Source of the DNA: JAEXOD01 sp963663265
GTDB lineage: Bacteria; Bacteroidota; Ignavibacteria; Ignavibacteriales; Melioribacteraceae
Reading direction: 5' to 3'
DNA length: 64,000 nucleotides
NCBI GenBank assembly: GCA_963663265.2
Contig: CAXXXM010000002.1
Location: forward strand, 496,001-560,000
Under the pieces are notes generated by a model. It saw only the letters and a program-made list of their open reading frames with translations, did no database searches and had not been told where the DNA came from. The position numbers and the translations under genes were made by a program. Shown here piece after piece: positions 9,090-17,405 of this stretch. Within the stretch, counting starts at the first letter, position 1. Each line of letters opens with the position of its first letter.

Positions 9090-10241
9090 TTATTTAATTA
9101 ACATCATTTTTTTACTATTTAAATAATTTCCTACGTGTAATGTATAAATATATATACCACTAGCTAAATAAGACGCATCAAACTTAGCAGAATGAGTACC
9201 AGCTTGGACCTCTTTATCAATCAAGGTTGCAACTTCATTTCCTAAAATATCATAAACTTTTAATTTAACTTTTTGTAAACTGGGTATAGAAAACGAAATA
9301 GTAGTATTGGGGTTAAATGGATTTGGATAATTCTGAAACAAATTATAATCTAATGCCAAAGGTAATTCTTCATGAATTGACGTTATAGGATACACCTGAT
9401 TTATTGTAAAATCAACCCAAAACACACCGGCACAATTTGTAATCGACTTAAATAATGTATCACCTAATTTTTTAACCGGATCAGAATAAACCGACCACCA
9501 AACTCGATCTTTTGGATAACCGAATTGAAAAGCAACTTTGTTAGGCTTAAATTTATTTCCCCACGACTTAAACTCGCTTAAAAAATAACTCATCGAACCA
9601 AAATCTTGGCTGTCATCAACAAACAATATATTTCCTCTGTAAGTCGGAGGCATCCATGTTGGCGAATAATGCTTTAAGAATAGCGAATAATTTGGATTGA
9701 TTGATTTAACTTTATTTTCCCATCGCTTTGCAACAACATCAGTAACTTTACCACCACCACTATATAAGTGGGCATTATACCACTCCACATCTACACCAAA
9801 TCCAATTACACAAGGATGATTTTTATATTTGTTAAGAACAATATGAATTAAAGTATCAACACTTGCTCCGCCTGGTTCAACTTGCAACCATACTTTTACT
9901 CCGGTTGTATCGAAATGTTTTAAGTATGATTCATTTTGATCGTAACTTAAAAAGCTTATGTTAGAATAGTACCCGCCCGGGTTTGGAAAATTTACTTGAG
10001 TTTCGCCATTATCAATATATAAACTTACAATCCAAATACCAGTTTTTTCAGCATCAGTAAATTTTGACGCTATAAAATTTCCTGCACGCTCCCAATACTT
10101 GGCGTTTGGGAACTGATTATTAGGGTAACTTTGTAAAATTCTTGAAGCTCTAAAACCGGCAAATTTTGTTGGGGTTTGCGAATAACAAGTAGAACTAATT
10201 ATTAAAACAATCAGAAAGATTAATTGAATATATTTTTTCAT
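9090..10241 (-). CDS. Secreted T9SS cargo, possible TIM-barrel glycosidase
   Basis: 383 residues: N-terminal signal peptide (1 to about 21, ending in CYSQ), a catalytic-looking region (about 25-290) and a C-terminal type A T9SS sorting domain (about 300-383) with QNYPNPFNPNTTISFSIP and the closing SKKMMLIK. Export across the outer membrane by the type IX system is therefore expected. In the middle, VIGFGVDVEWY resembles the beta-4 strand of GH18-like barrels (DGxDxDxE), and aromatic residues are abundant. That supports, but does not prove, a carbohydrate-active TIM barrel. It lies 2 bases downstream of a papain-fold hydrolase gene and is probably cotranscribed with it. Confidence 0.75.
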   Translation of the reverse strand: MKKYIQLIFLIVLIISSTCYSQTPTKFAGFRASRILQSYPNNQFPNAKYWERAGNFIASKFTDAEKTGIWIVSLYIDNGETQVNFPNPGGYYSNISFLSYDQNESYLKHFDTTGVKVWLQVEPGGASVDTLIHIVLNKYKNHPCVIGFGVDVEWYNAHLYSGGGKVTDVVAKRWENKVKSINPNYSLFLKHYSPTWMPPTYRGNILFVDDSQDFGSMSYFLSEFKSWGNKFKPNKVAFQFGYPKDRVWWSVYSDPVKKLGDTLFKSITNCAGVFWVDFTINQVYPITSIHEELPLALDYNLFQNYPNPFNPNTTISFSIPSLQKVKLKVYDILGNEVATLIDKEVQAGTHSAKFDASYLASGIYIYTLHVGNYLNSKKMMLIK

Positions 10242-10243
10242 AA

Positions 10244-11092
10244 TTAAAACTCTATTGTATTTCCTTTTATCTTATAGTCAACATTATTATCAAACTTATT
10301 ATAAAAAATAAAATCAGGATTAACTAATCTTACAAATTTAACTTCTGCTATTGAATTTATATTCACAAATAAATCCGCTAATCCATTAGTACCCTTTTGG
10401 CTGCTCCAAAAAACAGCATTAGTATCTTTATCACTATCAACATACCAACCTAAAAAAACAACCGAATGTCCATTTCCACTTTTCCAAGAAATATTCATAA
10501 AATCACCGGGTCTTGCATCTTTTGGTTCAATAACTTCACCCATTTTTGAATATTGAACTAATGCAAAATGGTTACCATAACCATCAGCATTCCAATTTCC
10601 CCAAAACTTTACTTTATCTTCTCTTCTACTATTATCAAGTTCCTGCATACGCATTGCTTCGTAATTTTCATTAGACAAGGTTTTATTTGAATCTTTATAA
10701 ATTAAATTTAAAGCTTCAATAAATGCTGCGTAAGAAGAACCACTACAATAACTTGTTGTACGTGGTGCCTTAAGTAAAGGCTTACCAAACAAAGATAAGT
10801 CATACCCAATTGGAGATTCGGGAGGATCGGCTTTTAATCCAATAAAATATCCACCCCCGTCAGGAAATTTTGATTGAATTGAGTCAATCGCTTCTAAGAT
10901 ATACTTATTATAACCACAAGCGTATTTACCAAATATTTCGTTATGCTGTGTATGATGTTTACCCAATCTTAAGTCCGTACTATCTAAGAACAACCATTCC
11001 CCTTTATTACATAAGTTTACGCTCTCATTTTGTCCTTTAACAATCAACGCAGTAAACAAAAATAAAACAACTCCAAAATACTTAATCTTCAT
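10244..11092 (-). CDS. Secreted papain-fold (NlpC/CHAP-like) hydrolase, tentative
   Basis: 282 residues with a signal peptide (MKIKYFGVVLFLFTALIVKG). A Cys in TTSYCSGSSYAAFIEAL near residue 117 is followed by a His in SGNGHSVVFLGWY near 208. The Cys-then-His order and spacing, with the DARPGDFMNISW stretch before the His, match NlpC/P60 and CHAP amidase or peptidase folds that cut peptidoglycan. No T9SS sorting domain is present, so it probably stays in the periplasm or is processed differently. The downstream gene encodes a possible glycosidase, which would suit joint cell-wall hydrolysis. Function is inferred from motif order only. Confidence 0.62.
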   Translation of the reverse strand: MKIKYFGVVLFLFTALIVKGQNESVNLCNKGEWLFLDSTDLRLGKHHTQHNEIFGKYACGYNKYILEAIDSIQSKFPDGGGYFIGLKADPPESPIGYDLSLFGKPLLKAPRTTSYCSGSSYAAFIEALNLIYKDSNKTLSNENYEAMRMQELDNSRREDKVKFWGNWNADGYGNHFALVQYSKMGEVIEPKDARPGDFMNISWKSGNGHSVVFLGWYVDSDKDTNAVFWSSQKGTNGLADLFVNINSIAEVKFVRLVNPDFIFYNKFDNNVDYKIKGNTIEF

Positions 11093-11096
11093 TTTA

Positions 11097-11510
11097 TTAT
11101 TCTCCCATTACCTTAATTAGCACTCGTTTTCTTCTTTTTCCATCAAACTCGGCATAATAAACCTGCTGCCATGGACCAAAATCCAACTTTCCTTCTGTAA
11201 CCGGAACAATAACTTCATGATGTACTAACAAGCTTTTTAGATGTGCGTCACCATTTGTTTCGCCTGTGTTATGATGATTATAATTAATGTTAAATGGAGC
11301 AATTTTTTCTAACCATTCATCAATATCTTGTATCAAGCCATATTCAGCGTCATTAACATATACACCCGCTGTTATATGCATTGCAGAAACTAAAATCATT
11401 CCTTCTTTAATTCCACTTTTAACCAAAGCTTTTTCAACTTCAGAAGTAATATTTATATACTCTCTTTTTTTTGAAGTGTTAAACCATAAATGTTCGGTGT
11501 AAAATTTCAT
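11097..11510 (-). CDS. yjbQ: YjbQ family protein (UPF0047)
   Basis: 137-residue cytosolic protein of the YjbQ/UPF0047 family, reported to have secondary thiamine-phosphate synthase activity. Family signatures are plain: HITAGVYVND, HHNTGETNGDAHLKS and the C-terminal DFGPWQQVYYAEFDG. The conserved His residues line the putative metal-binding site. Length is typical. It lies in a co-directional run with the upstream cyclic-nucleotide-binding gene (14 bases away) and the downstream secreted hydrolase. Its true physiological role is unsettled for the whole family. Confidence 0.9.
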   Translation of the reverse strand: MKFYTEHLWFNTSKKREYINITSEVEKALVKSGIKEGMILVSAMHITAGVYVNDAEYGLIQDIDEWLEKIAPFNINYNHHNTGETNGDAHLKSLLVHHEVIVPVTEGKLDFGPWQQVYYAEFDGKRRKRVLIKVMGE

Positions 11511-11524
11511 AAAATTTCCCTGTT

Positions 11525-11884
11525 TTACTTTTTCTCAACATACATTTTTTCCGAAAGATAATAATAATCGTCAGTCATATCTTTTAATCTTTCGGCAAGA
11601 CTTCTAACAATTTTTTTAATAATATCAGGATTATTTTTAATTAAGCTATCAAGATCAGCTTTATAAACAACTAATTTTACATCAGTAGTTGCTCGGATAG
11701 TAGCTGTTCGAGGTAAACCTAAAATAACGCTCATTTCGCCAATTATTGTCCCCATTCTATCAAACTCTTTTATCAAAATATTCCCCTTATATATACCAAC
11801 TTTCCCTTCCATAAGTATATATAATTCATCATTATTCTCTTTTTCTTGTGTAATAATCATTCCCTTTTTAAAGACTCTCTGCAT
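11525..11884 (-). CDS. Cyclic nucleotide-binding domain protein
   Basis: About 119 residues, almost entirely one cNMP-binding domain (PF00027): LYILMEGKVGIYKG, then the phosphate-binding cassette IIGEMSVILGLPRTATIRA. A short amphipathic helix ends the protein. There is no HTH, kinase or channel domain, so it is a free-standing ligand-binding module that must act through a partner. The ATG at 11884 is preferred because GAGGTGG lies just upstream; an in-frame GTG at 11890 would add two residues. That ribosome site overlaps the prfB stop codon, so translation is probably coupled to RF2 synthesis. Confidence 0.82.
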   Translation of the reverse strand: MQRVFKKGMIITQEKENNDELYILMEGKVGIYKGNILIKEFDRMGTIIGEMSVILGLPRTATIRATTDVKLVVYKADLDSLIKNNPDIIKKIVRSLAERLKDMTDDYYYLSEKMYVEKK

Positions 11885-11891
11885 AACCACC

Positions 11892-12993
11892 TCAATTTTG
11901 AGTAAATTTTAGAAGAAAAGACTTAATAAAAATATTTATATCACCATCCATAACAGCTTGAGTATTAGAAGTTTCCTCATCAGTTCGGTGGTCTTTAACC
12001 ATATTGTAAGGATGAAAAACGTAAGAACGGATTTGGCTGCCCCATTCAATTTTCATTTTGCTTTTTTCAACTTCTTCAAGCTCGGCAGTTTGTTTTTCAA
12101 GTTCAATTTGATATAATTTAGACTTTAACAAACGCATTGCATTAAGTTTGTTTTGCCCTTGAGATCTTTCACTTTGGCATGCGGCAACAACACCAGTTGG
12201 AAGATGGGTTAAACGAACCGCTGTTTCAACTTTGTTCACATTCTGTCCGCCTTTTCCACCCGAACGGTATGTATCAACTCTAATATCTGCCATGTTAATA
12301 TCAATTTCAATAGTATCATCTACTTCAGGAATTACAAAAACTGAAGCAAACGAAGTATGTCTGCGTTTATTGGAATCGAAAGGTGAAATTCGAACTAACC
12401 TATGAACTCCGTTTTCAGCTTTTAAATAACCATAAGCATATTGACCTGTTACTTCAATGGTTACACTCTTTATTCCTGCACCATCGCCATCTAAAATATC
12501 TAAAATTGCCATTTTAAATGAATTTTGCTCACCCCAGCGTAAATACATACGCATTAACATTTCTGCCCAATCTTGAGCTTCTGTTCCACCGGCACCGGAG
12601 TGAATTGTTAAAATACAATTTTTATCATCATCCTTACCGCTTAACATACTCTTAAACTCTAAATCACCTATCATTCTTTCTAACGATGATAATTCATTAT
12701 CAATATCAACTTCTAACGAACTATCTTGCTCGGCTTCAGCAAGTTCAATAAAATCGTTAGTTTCATTAATTTTTGTATCTAATTCATTCCATAAAAGTAC
12801 CCAGTCTTCAAGACTTTTAATTTCAAGCAATATTTTTTGAGCACCTTTTTGGTCGTTCCAAAAGCCGGGTAATTCTGTTTTGTTTTTCAGTTCTATTATT
12901 TGAAGTTCTTTATTAGGTAATTTAAAGATAACCTCGTAAATTCTCTGATCTTTCTTTATATCCACCTAACAATTTTATTTTTTCTTCAAACAT
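11892..12993 (-). CDS. prfB: Peptide chain release factor 2, with programmed +1 frameshift
   Basis: RF2 ends translation at UGA and UAA. Reading starts at ATG 12993 (GGAG six bases upstream) and runs 23 codons, ending ERSENLRGYL, to an in-frame TAA at 12924-12922. A +1 shift there joins KLPNKELQ and the remaining 343 residues, giving 366 residues, very close to E. coli RF2 (365). The anticodon-mimic tripeptide SPF is in VRISPFDSNKRR, and the catalytic GGQ is in RSGGKGGQNVNK. A naive call would start at GTG 12965 and miss the true N-terminus. The cyclic-nucleotide-binding gene follows immediately. Confidence 0.95.
12921..12935 (-). promoter_or_regulatory. prfB recoding site (SD-like GAGGT, TAT, CTT TAA)
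   Basis: On the coding strand GAGGT (12935-12931) is followed by TAT, CTT and TAA. This copies the known RF2 autoregulatory element: an internal Shine-Dalgarno sequence three bases before CUU, then a stop, with tRNA-Leu slipping from CUU to UUU. The standard element has UGA; here the stop is UAA, followed by A rather than C. The peptide on either side continues the RF2 alignment exactly when one base is skipped. Confidence 0.88.
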
Positions 12994-13025
12994 TACTACT
13001 CCATCTATATTTTTTTAATAATCTA

Positions 13026-13943
13026 CTAAAATTTACTATAAATATTTTCACTTAATTTCACTAAATCATTTTTAGATTTAATATTAATCCAGTTAATTCT
13101 TTTATCAGCATTAAACCATGTCATTTGTCTTTTAGCATATCTTCTTGTATTTCTTTTAATTAGCTCAACTGCTCTTTCCAAAGATATAAAATTATCGATA
13201 AATTCCAATATTTCTTTATATCCAACTGTATTAAAAGAATTATAATCTCTGCAATATCCTTTGGATAATAAACTTTTAACTTCTTCAACCAGTCCGTCGT
13301 GTATCATTTTATCAACTCTTTCTTCAATCATTTTATAAAGAGTTTCTCTATCCCAATTTAATCCATAAATTTCAAAATCTAAATCAATAGTTCGTGTGTG
13401 TTCTTTTTGCCACTCACCAATGGTTTTTCCTGTTAAATAAAAAACTTCAAGAGCACGCATTATTCTTTTCCAGTTTTGAGGTAGAAGTTTTTCAGCAGAA
13501 ATTGGATCAACAATTTTTAATTGTTCCAATAATTGATCGGCACCATAGTTTTCAATTGTGTCTTTAAATCTTTTTCTTAAAACTTCATCTGTTGGAACAT
13601 CATCAAAAATTCCATCGGTAACCGCTTTAACATATAAACCTGAGCCACCAACAATAATTGGAATTTTGCCAACATTGTAAAGTTCATCAATTTTTGATAA
13701 TACCTCTTTTTCATATCGACTTACATTGTAATCTTCTTTAGGCTCTAAATAATCAATAAAATGATGTTTTATTTCGGACAGTTCGTCTTTTGTTGGTTTG
13801 GCAGTCCCAACATCAAAATATTTATAAATCTGCCTGCTATCTGCAGAGATAATATCGGTATTAAACATTTTAGCAAGATTAATTCCAACAAAAGTTTTAC
13901 CGCTACCTGTTGGACCTGCAATAACAATTACTTTTCTTCCCAT
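13026..13943 (-). CDS. miaA: tRNA dimethylallyltransferase
   Basis: Transfers a dimethylallyl group to A37 of tRNAs that read UNN codons. 305 residues, typical length. P-loop AGPTGSGKT (9-17), the DIISADSRQIYKYFDVGTAK substrate motif (about 31-50), and the tRNA-contact region ending in NTRRYAKRQMTWFNAD are all present. The start overlaps the end of pcm by 16 bases, so the two are cotranscribed. prfB follows 32 bases downstream, grouping translation functions together. Confidence 0.95.
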   Translation of the reverse strand: MGRKVIVIAGPTGSGKTFVGINLAKMFNTDIISADSRQIYKYFDVGTAKPTKDELSEIKHHFIDYLEPKEDYNVSRYEKEVLSKIDELYNVGKIPIIVGGSGLYVKAVTDGIFDDVPTDEVLRKRFKDTIENYGADQLLEQLKIVDPISAEKLLPQNWKRIMRALEVFYLTGKTIGEWQKEHTRTIDLDFEIYGLNWDRETLYKMIEERVDKMIHDGLVEEVKSLLSKGYCRDYNSFNTVGYKEILEFIDNFISLERAVELIKRNTRRYAKRQMTWFNADKRINWINIKSKNDLVKLSENIYSKF

Positions 13944-14566
13944 CCATCAAAGCCAATTAATGGAACAAACTTAAAATTAGGTACTTTTCTAAGTTTATAA
14001 TCTTTATCATTTACCTTAGTAATAATATGCATAATTTGATTTTGTTTATCACCAACCGGAATAATCAACTTGCCACCAACATTTAACTGTTTAACAAGCG
14101 ATTTAGTAATATTTGGGGCACCGGCAGTAACAATAATACCATCATAAGGGGCATATTCATTCCAGCCAATACTTCCATCACCCCATTTTGAGGCAATTCT
14201 AATATCCAATTTATCAAACAATTTTGACACTTCAGTATATAAATCACGCTGCCTTTCAATTGTAAAAACTTTCATTCCCAATTCGTATAAAATAGCAGCT
14301 TGATAACCCGAACCCGTACCAATTTCCAAAACTTTATCCCCCTGGTTTAGATTCAATGCTTCTGTCATAAATGCAACTGTATAAGGTTGCGATATTGTCT
14401 GACCACATCCAATAGGCAATGCTGTATCTTCGTAAGCATGACTTTTCATAGCATCAATGCAAAACTCAGCCCTATCTACTCTTTTCATTGCCTCTAATAC
14501 TTTTTCGTTTTTAATCCCTTTTTCGCGTAATCTTTCAATCAATAATTCTTTGTAATATTCGCTCAT
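13928..14566 (-). CDS. pcm: Protein-L-isoaspartate O-methyltransferase
   Basis: SAM-dependent repair enzyme that methylates isoaspartyl residues in damaged proteins. 212 residues with the family's ALPIGCGQTISQPYTVAFMT segment (about 50-69), SAM motif I VLEIGTGSGYQAAIL (about 80-94) and the IIVTAGAP motif. It is the first gene of a minus-strand run (pcm, miaA, prfB, CNB protein, yjbQ) and starts 87 bases from the divergent UPF0316 gene. Identification is firm. Confidence 0.94.
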   Translation of the reverse strand: MSEYYKELLIERLREKGIKNEKVLEAMKRVDRAEFCIDAMKSHAYEDTALPIGCGQTISQPYTVAFMTEALNLNQGDKVLEIGTGSGYQAAILYELGMKVFTIERQRDLYTEVSKLFDKLDIRIASKWGDGSIGWNEYAPYDGIIVTAGAPNITKSLVKQLNVGGKLIIPVGDKQNQIMHIITKVNDKDYKLRKVPNFKFVPLIGFDGWEEK

Positions 14567-14653
14567 AATTCCAAATATTTTGTAAATTTAAACCTTAAAG
14601 ATATAATTTATTTTATTAAATTAAGAAGTGTTTTACAAATAAATAGGAAATTT

Positions 14654-15172
14654 ATGATTGAAGCTCTTTTAGGTGCATTTATTATTATGTGCATGCGTAT
14701 TTGTGACGTAACCGTTGGGACGTTCAGAATTATTTTAGTTAATCAAGGCAAAAAGTATTTTGCAGCATTAACTGGATTTTTTGAAGTTTTAATCTGGATT
14801 TTTGCTATGAGACATATTGTACAGCATATGGATCAAACAATAAATCTTTTTGGTTATTCAATTGGGTTTGCCATTGGAAATATATTAGGGATAACCGTAG
14901 AAGAAAAAATTGCACTTGGATTTGTTCAGCTAAATATAATTTCTAAATACGCTACTGATAAAATTGCAGATACATTACGCCTTTCTAATTTTGGAGTTAC
15001 ATTAATTCCGGGAGAAGGAGGTAGAGGTGGAGTTGCAATATTATTAATAATAATTCGTAGAAGAGACTTTAAAAAAGTAATGCAAATAATTGAATCGATA
15101 GATAACGAAGCCTTTGTAACTGTACATCATTCCCGCCCGTATAGAGGTTTTATACATGGTTCAAGAAAATAA
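14654..15172 (+). CDS. UPF0316 family membrane protein (DUF5698/DUF2179)
   Basis: 172 residues: three hydrophobic helices in the first 90 residues (DUF5698), then a soluble DUF2179 domain containing GVTLIPGEGGRGGVAILLII and a C-terminal ferredoxin-like segment. This is the standard UPF0316 architecture; its function is unknown. ATG 14654 has AGGAA seven bases upstream. Two tRNA genes follow after 80 bases. Confidence 0.85.
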   Translation: MIEALLGAFIIMCMRICDVTVGTFRIILVNQGKKYFAALTGFFEVLIWIFAMRHIVQHMDQTINLFGYSIGFAIGNILGITVEEKIALGFVQLNIISKYATDKIADTLRLSNFGVTLIPGEGGRGGVAILLIIIRRRDFKKVMQIIESIDNEAFVTVHHSRPYRGFIHGSRK

Positions 15173-15252
15173 TTAATTCTTTTTTATTTTTTAGTTGATT
15201 TAATAAAATATTGATATTATATTAGTAATCCTAAATATAACATTTATGTTAT

Positions 15253-15324
<72 letters not shown>

Positions 15325-15328
15325 CTCC

Positions 15329-15354
15329 AAAATCCACGCTATAGTGGATTTTTT
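15329..15354 (+). terminator. Hairpin terminator after tRNA-Gly
   Basis: AATCCAC / GTGGATT stem with a 6-base loop, followed by TTTT. It lies between the two tRNA genes and may be a processing or termination hairpin. Confidence 0.7.
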
Positions 15355-15361
15355 GTTATAC

Positions 15362-15434
<73 letters not shown>

Positions 15435-15441
15435 CTCAAAA

Positions 15442-15470
15442 AAAAGCCTGACGTTTAAGTCAGGCTTTTT
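15442..15470 (+). terminator. Strong terminator after tRNA-Cys
   Basis: AAAAGCCTGAC / GTCAGGCTTTT stem with a 6-base loop and a T run, seven bases after the tRNA. The A/T flanks make it potentially bidirectional. Confidence 0.92.
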
Positions 15471-15582
15471 TGGTTTTAAACAAGAACATAGAAACTTGAG
15501 ACCAAAGACTTGAGACTGGATTAAGAAACGCGTGACAAAGTAACAAGAATGAACGACCAAAATATCTTTATATCAAGCAAAA

Positions 15583-15790
15583 AGCCGTTGAAAGCCTTTT
15601 TTCTTCAACGGCTATTCAATCCACCACAGGCGGATAAAATTAAAAATTGAGAATTAAACATTAAAAATTATTAAAACGGCTATTCAATCATTAAAAATTG
15701 AGAATTAAACATTAAAAATTATTAAAACGGCTATTCAATCATTAAAAATTAAGAATTAAACATTCAAAATTATTAAAACGGCTATTCAAT
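15583..15790. repeat. Hairpin plus 51-bp tandem repeats, copy 1
   Basis: The stretch 15435-15781 has no intact gene. A 10-bp inverted repeat AGCCGTTGAA / TTCAACGGCT (15583-15592 with 15604-15613) is followed by tandem units starting with CGGCTATTCAAT at 15609, 15677, 15728 and 15779. The last two steps are exactly 51 bases; the first is 68 because of a divergent insert. Each unit carries ATTAAAAATTGAGAATTAAA-like sequence. On the minus strand the hairpin is followed by TTTTT and could end transcription of the decayed lipoprotein gene. The same family recurs at 50876-51010. Confidence 0.85.
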
Positions 15791-16001
15791 TATTCCTCGC
15801 CTATAAACAATTAAACATTCATAAGCCCCTAAATAAATACTACTGGCAAGTGAGTAGTTTTGTCCGGTCATTGCGTTGGTATAGTTACCCCCTTTTAATT
15901 CTTCAGGCAATTTGATTAGATGTTACAGGCTCAGAATCTTTGCTGCACGATACAGATGTAAGAATTATAATAGAAAAAGTTATTTGCTTTATTAACTTCA
16001 T
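15782..16001 (-). pseudogene. Frameshifted short lipoprotein gene
   Basis: Reading from ATG 16001 gives MKLIKQITFSIIILTSVSC, a lipoprotein signal with a Cys lipobox, then SKDSEPVTSNQIA and a TGA. One frame over, the reading continues without a stop as LPEELKGGNYTNAMTG and onward for about 40 codons, ending at TAG (15784-15782) exactly where a 51-bp repeat unit begins. The simplest view is a small lipoprotein gene broken by a one-base frameshift and truncated by the repeat. A genuine 32-residue lipopeptide or a sequencing error is possible. No family is recognised. Confidence 0.5.
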
Positions 16002-16094
16002 CAATTACTCATTTACTAATTATTAGAACTTAATTTGTTAAATAATTTGTTTATATTTAAAATAGTTATTAACTGCAACAATTCAAAAATTAAC

Positions 16095-16337
16095 ATGAAA
16101 AAAGCGTTTCAGATATTTGCAAAAATTTTAGCCTTCCCATTTATTGTTATTGTAAGATTTTATCAACTTGCCATTTCTCCATTATTACCACCAATGTGCC
16201 GTTTTACCCCAACATGTTCTACATATACTTTACAAGCATTAAAGAAATATGGGTTTTTTAAAGGAGGATATTTAGGACTAAAAAGAATACTTCGCTGCCA
16301 TCCTTGGGGAGGGAGCGGTTACGACCCTTTGCCATAA
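16095..16337 (+). CDS. yidD: Membrane protein insertion efficiency factor YidD
   Basis: 80-residue amphipathic protein that assists YidC-dependent membrane insertion. The YidD core is complete: CRFTPTCSTYTLQALKKYG and the RCHPWGGSGYDPLP ending. ATG 16095 is chosen because it gives the family length; the reading frame stays open to an upstream TTG at 16035, but that extension has no family match. rnpA and yidC are not adjacent here. Confidence 0.93.
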   Translation: MKKAFQIFAKILAFPFIVIVRFYQLAISPLLPPMCRFTPTCSTYTLQALKKYGFFKGGYLGLKRILRCHPWGGSGYDPLP

Positions 16338-16418
16338 TTCACTTAAAATAAAAGGATATGATTTAACACTTATACTAATTTTCAAAACAACTTGTATTAA
16401 CAAAATAAATACTAATTT

Positions 16419-17405
16419 TTAATTAATCCGCTTTACAATAATTTTCATTTGAATGCAATCAATGGATTCTTCAATTTTAATTGAATAATCTGTTTTATAA
16501 ATATAATTTAACCTTGTTTGAATATTTTCTATATTTAAAAATTTAACAAATCGTCTTTTATTCTTAATTACCTTGTAAAATTCTCCTCTTAAAATTGATT
16601 CAACTTTAATTTTGGAATCAAACATGTCAATACAAATGTCAATGTCAACCGGAAAAACGTTATACTCGCATTCTAAAACATTAACCAACAACGCATAAAT
16701 AAAAAACTTTGAAATCTTTTCATTTGCTATTTGCAAATCAAAATTAATTACAAAATCCAAATTTTTTCCTAATCTTCTTTTTTCTATCGATAAGTACTTA
16801 TTCATTAAATCGACTTCATCTTTAATTTTGCAATACTCACTATCATCGTCATAATAACTTTGATATATACTAATAAATGAATCCATTTTGTTTAACGCTA
16901 ACAGCATATCGTGTTTTACTAATTCTTGGACTGAATAAAGTGATTTGCTAATTAAGCTTACAGCCAAATTATTTTTTACAAAAGAATTATCATAATTCTT
17001 TTTTAAGTGCTCAATATCTTTTTTTAATAATTCGTTTTTATAATAAAATTTAATTCCAAAATAAAAGCAGCTCCATATAAAAAAATAGACCGTAAAAATA
17101 GTTATATCTGTTATTAAAGAATTAGAAAAAAGGAGCACATAAAGCAGATTCCACAAAAATCCCAAGCCAATAGAGCAAACCAGAATAAACGGTATATATA
17201 ACCAGATTCCTTTTTTAATAATTTTAACCTTTTTATAAATTACTCTTAAAACAAAGCTTAATAAGGAACCCACCACTACAACAAACAAAACATTTATAAT
17301 TGAAAAAGTATCTTTTTGAAATAAAGCAACAATAAAAAAAACAATACCAAAGAAACACCACTGGGCAACATTAAAAAGTAAAAATCTTCTCCCTTTATTT
17401 TTCAT
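16419..17405 (-). CDS. Degenerate LytS-like membrane kinase homologue A
   Basis: 328 residues. Four hydrophobic helices (about 8-28, 35-55, 68-90, 98-118), a short coiled coil, then a region resembling the His_kinase domain of LytS/YpdA proteins: LMNKYLSIEKRRLGKNLDF matches the conserved Y-x-x-x-E-x-x-R segment. The phospho-acceptor QINPHFLFN motif is replaced by VKNNLAVSLISKSLYSV, with no His, and no ATPase N or G box is seen. It is probably a pseudokinase sensor, last of three related genes. Its ATG overlaps the upstream gene's stop (ATGA, 17402-17405). No LytTR regulator gene is present nearby. Confidence 0.6.
   Translation of the reverse strand: MKNKGRRFLLFNVAQWCFFGIVFFIVALFQKDTFSIINVLFVVVVGSLLSFVLRVIYKKVKIIKKGIWLYIPFILVCSIGLGFLWNLLYVLLFSNSLITDITIFTVYFFIWSCFYFGIKFYYKNELLKKDIEHLKKNYDNSFVKNNLAVSLISKSLYSVQELVKHDMLLALNKMDSFISIYQSYYDDDSEYCKIKDEVDLMNKYLSIEKRRLGKNLDFVINFDLQIANEKISKFFIYALLVNVLECEYNVFPVDIDICIDMFDSKIKVESILRGEFYKVIKNKRRFVKFLNIENIQTRLNYIYKTDYSIKIEESIDCIQMKIIVKRIN

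Noticed and set aside
12922..12993. Separate leader peptide or prfB pseudogene
   Set aside because: The 23-codon leader aligns with the RF2 N-terminus and joins the main frame exactly at a known recoding site, so it is one gene with a programmed shift.
15609..15790. CRISPR array
   Set aside because: The 51-base units repeat along their whole length, with no unique spacers between short repeats, and no cas gene is present.
16035..16094. N-terminal extension of YidD from TTG 16035
   Set aside because: Extra 20 residues have no family counterpart, while ATG 16095 gives the standard 80-residue protein.
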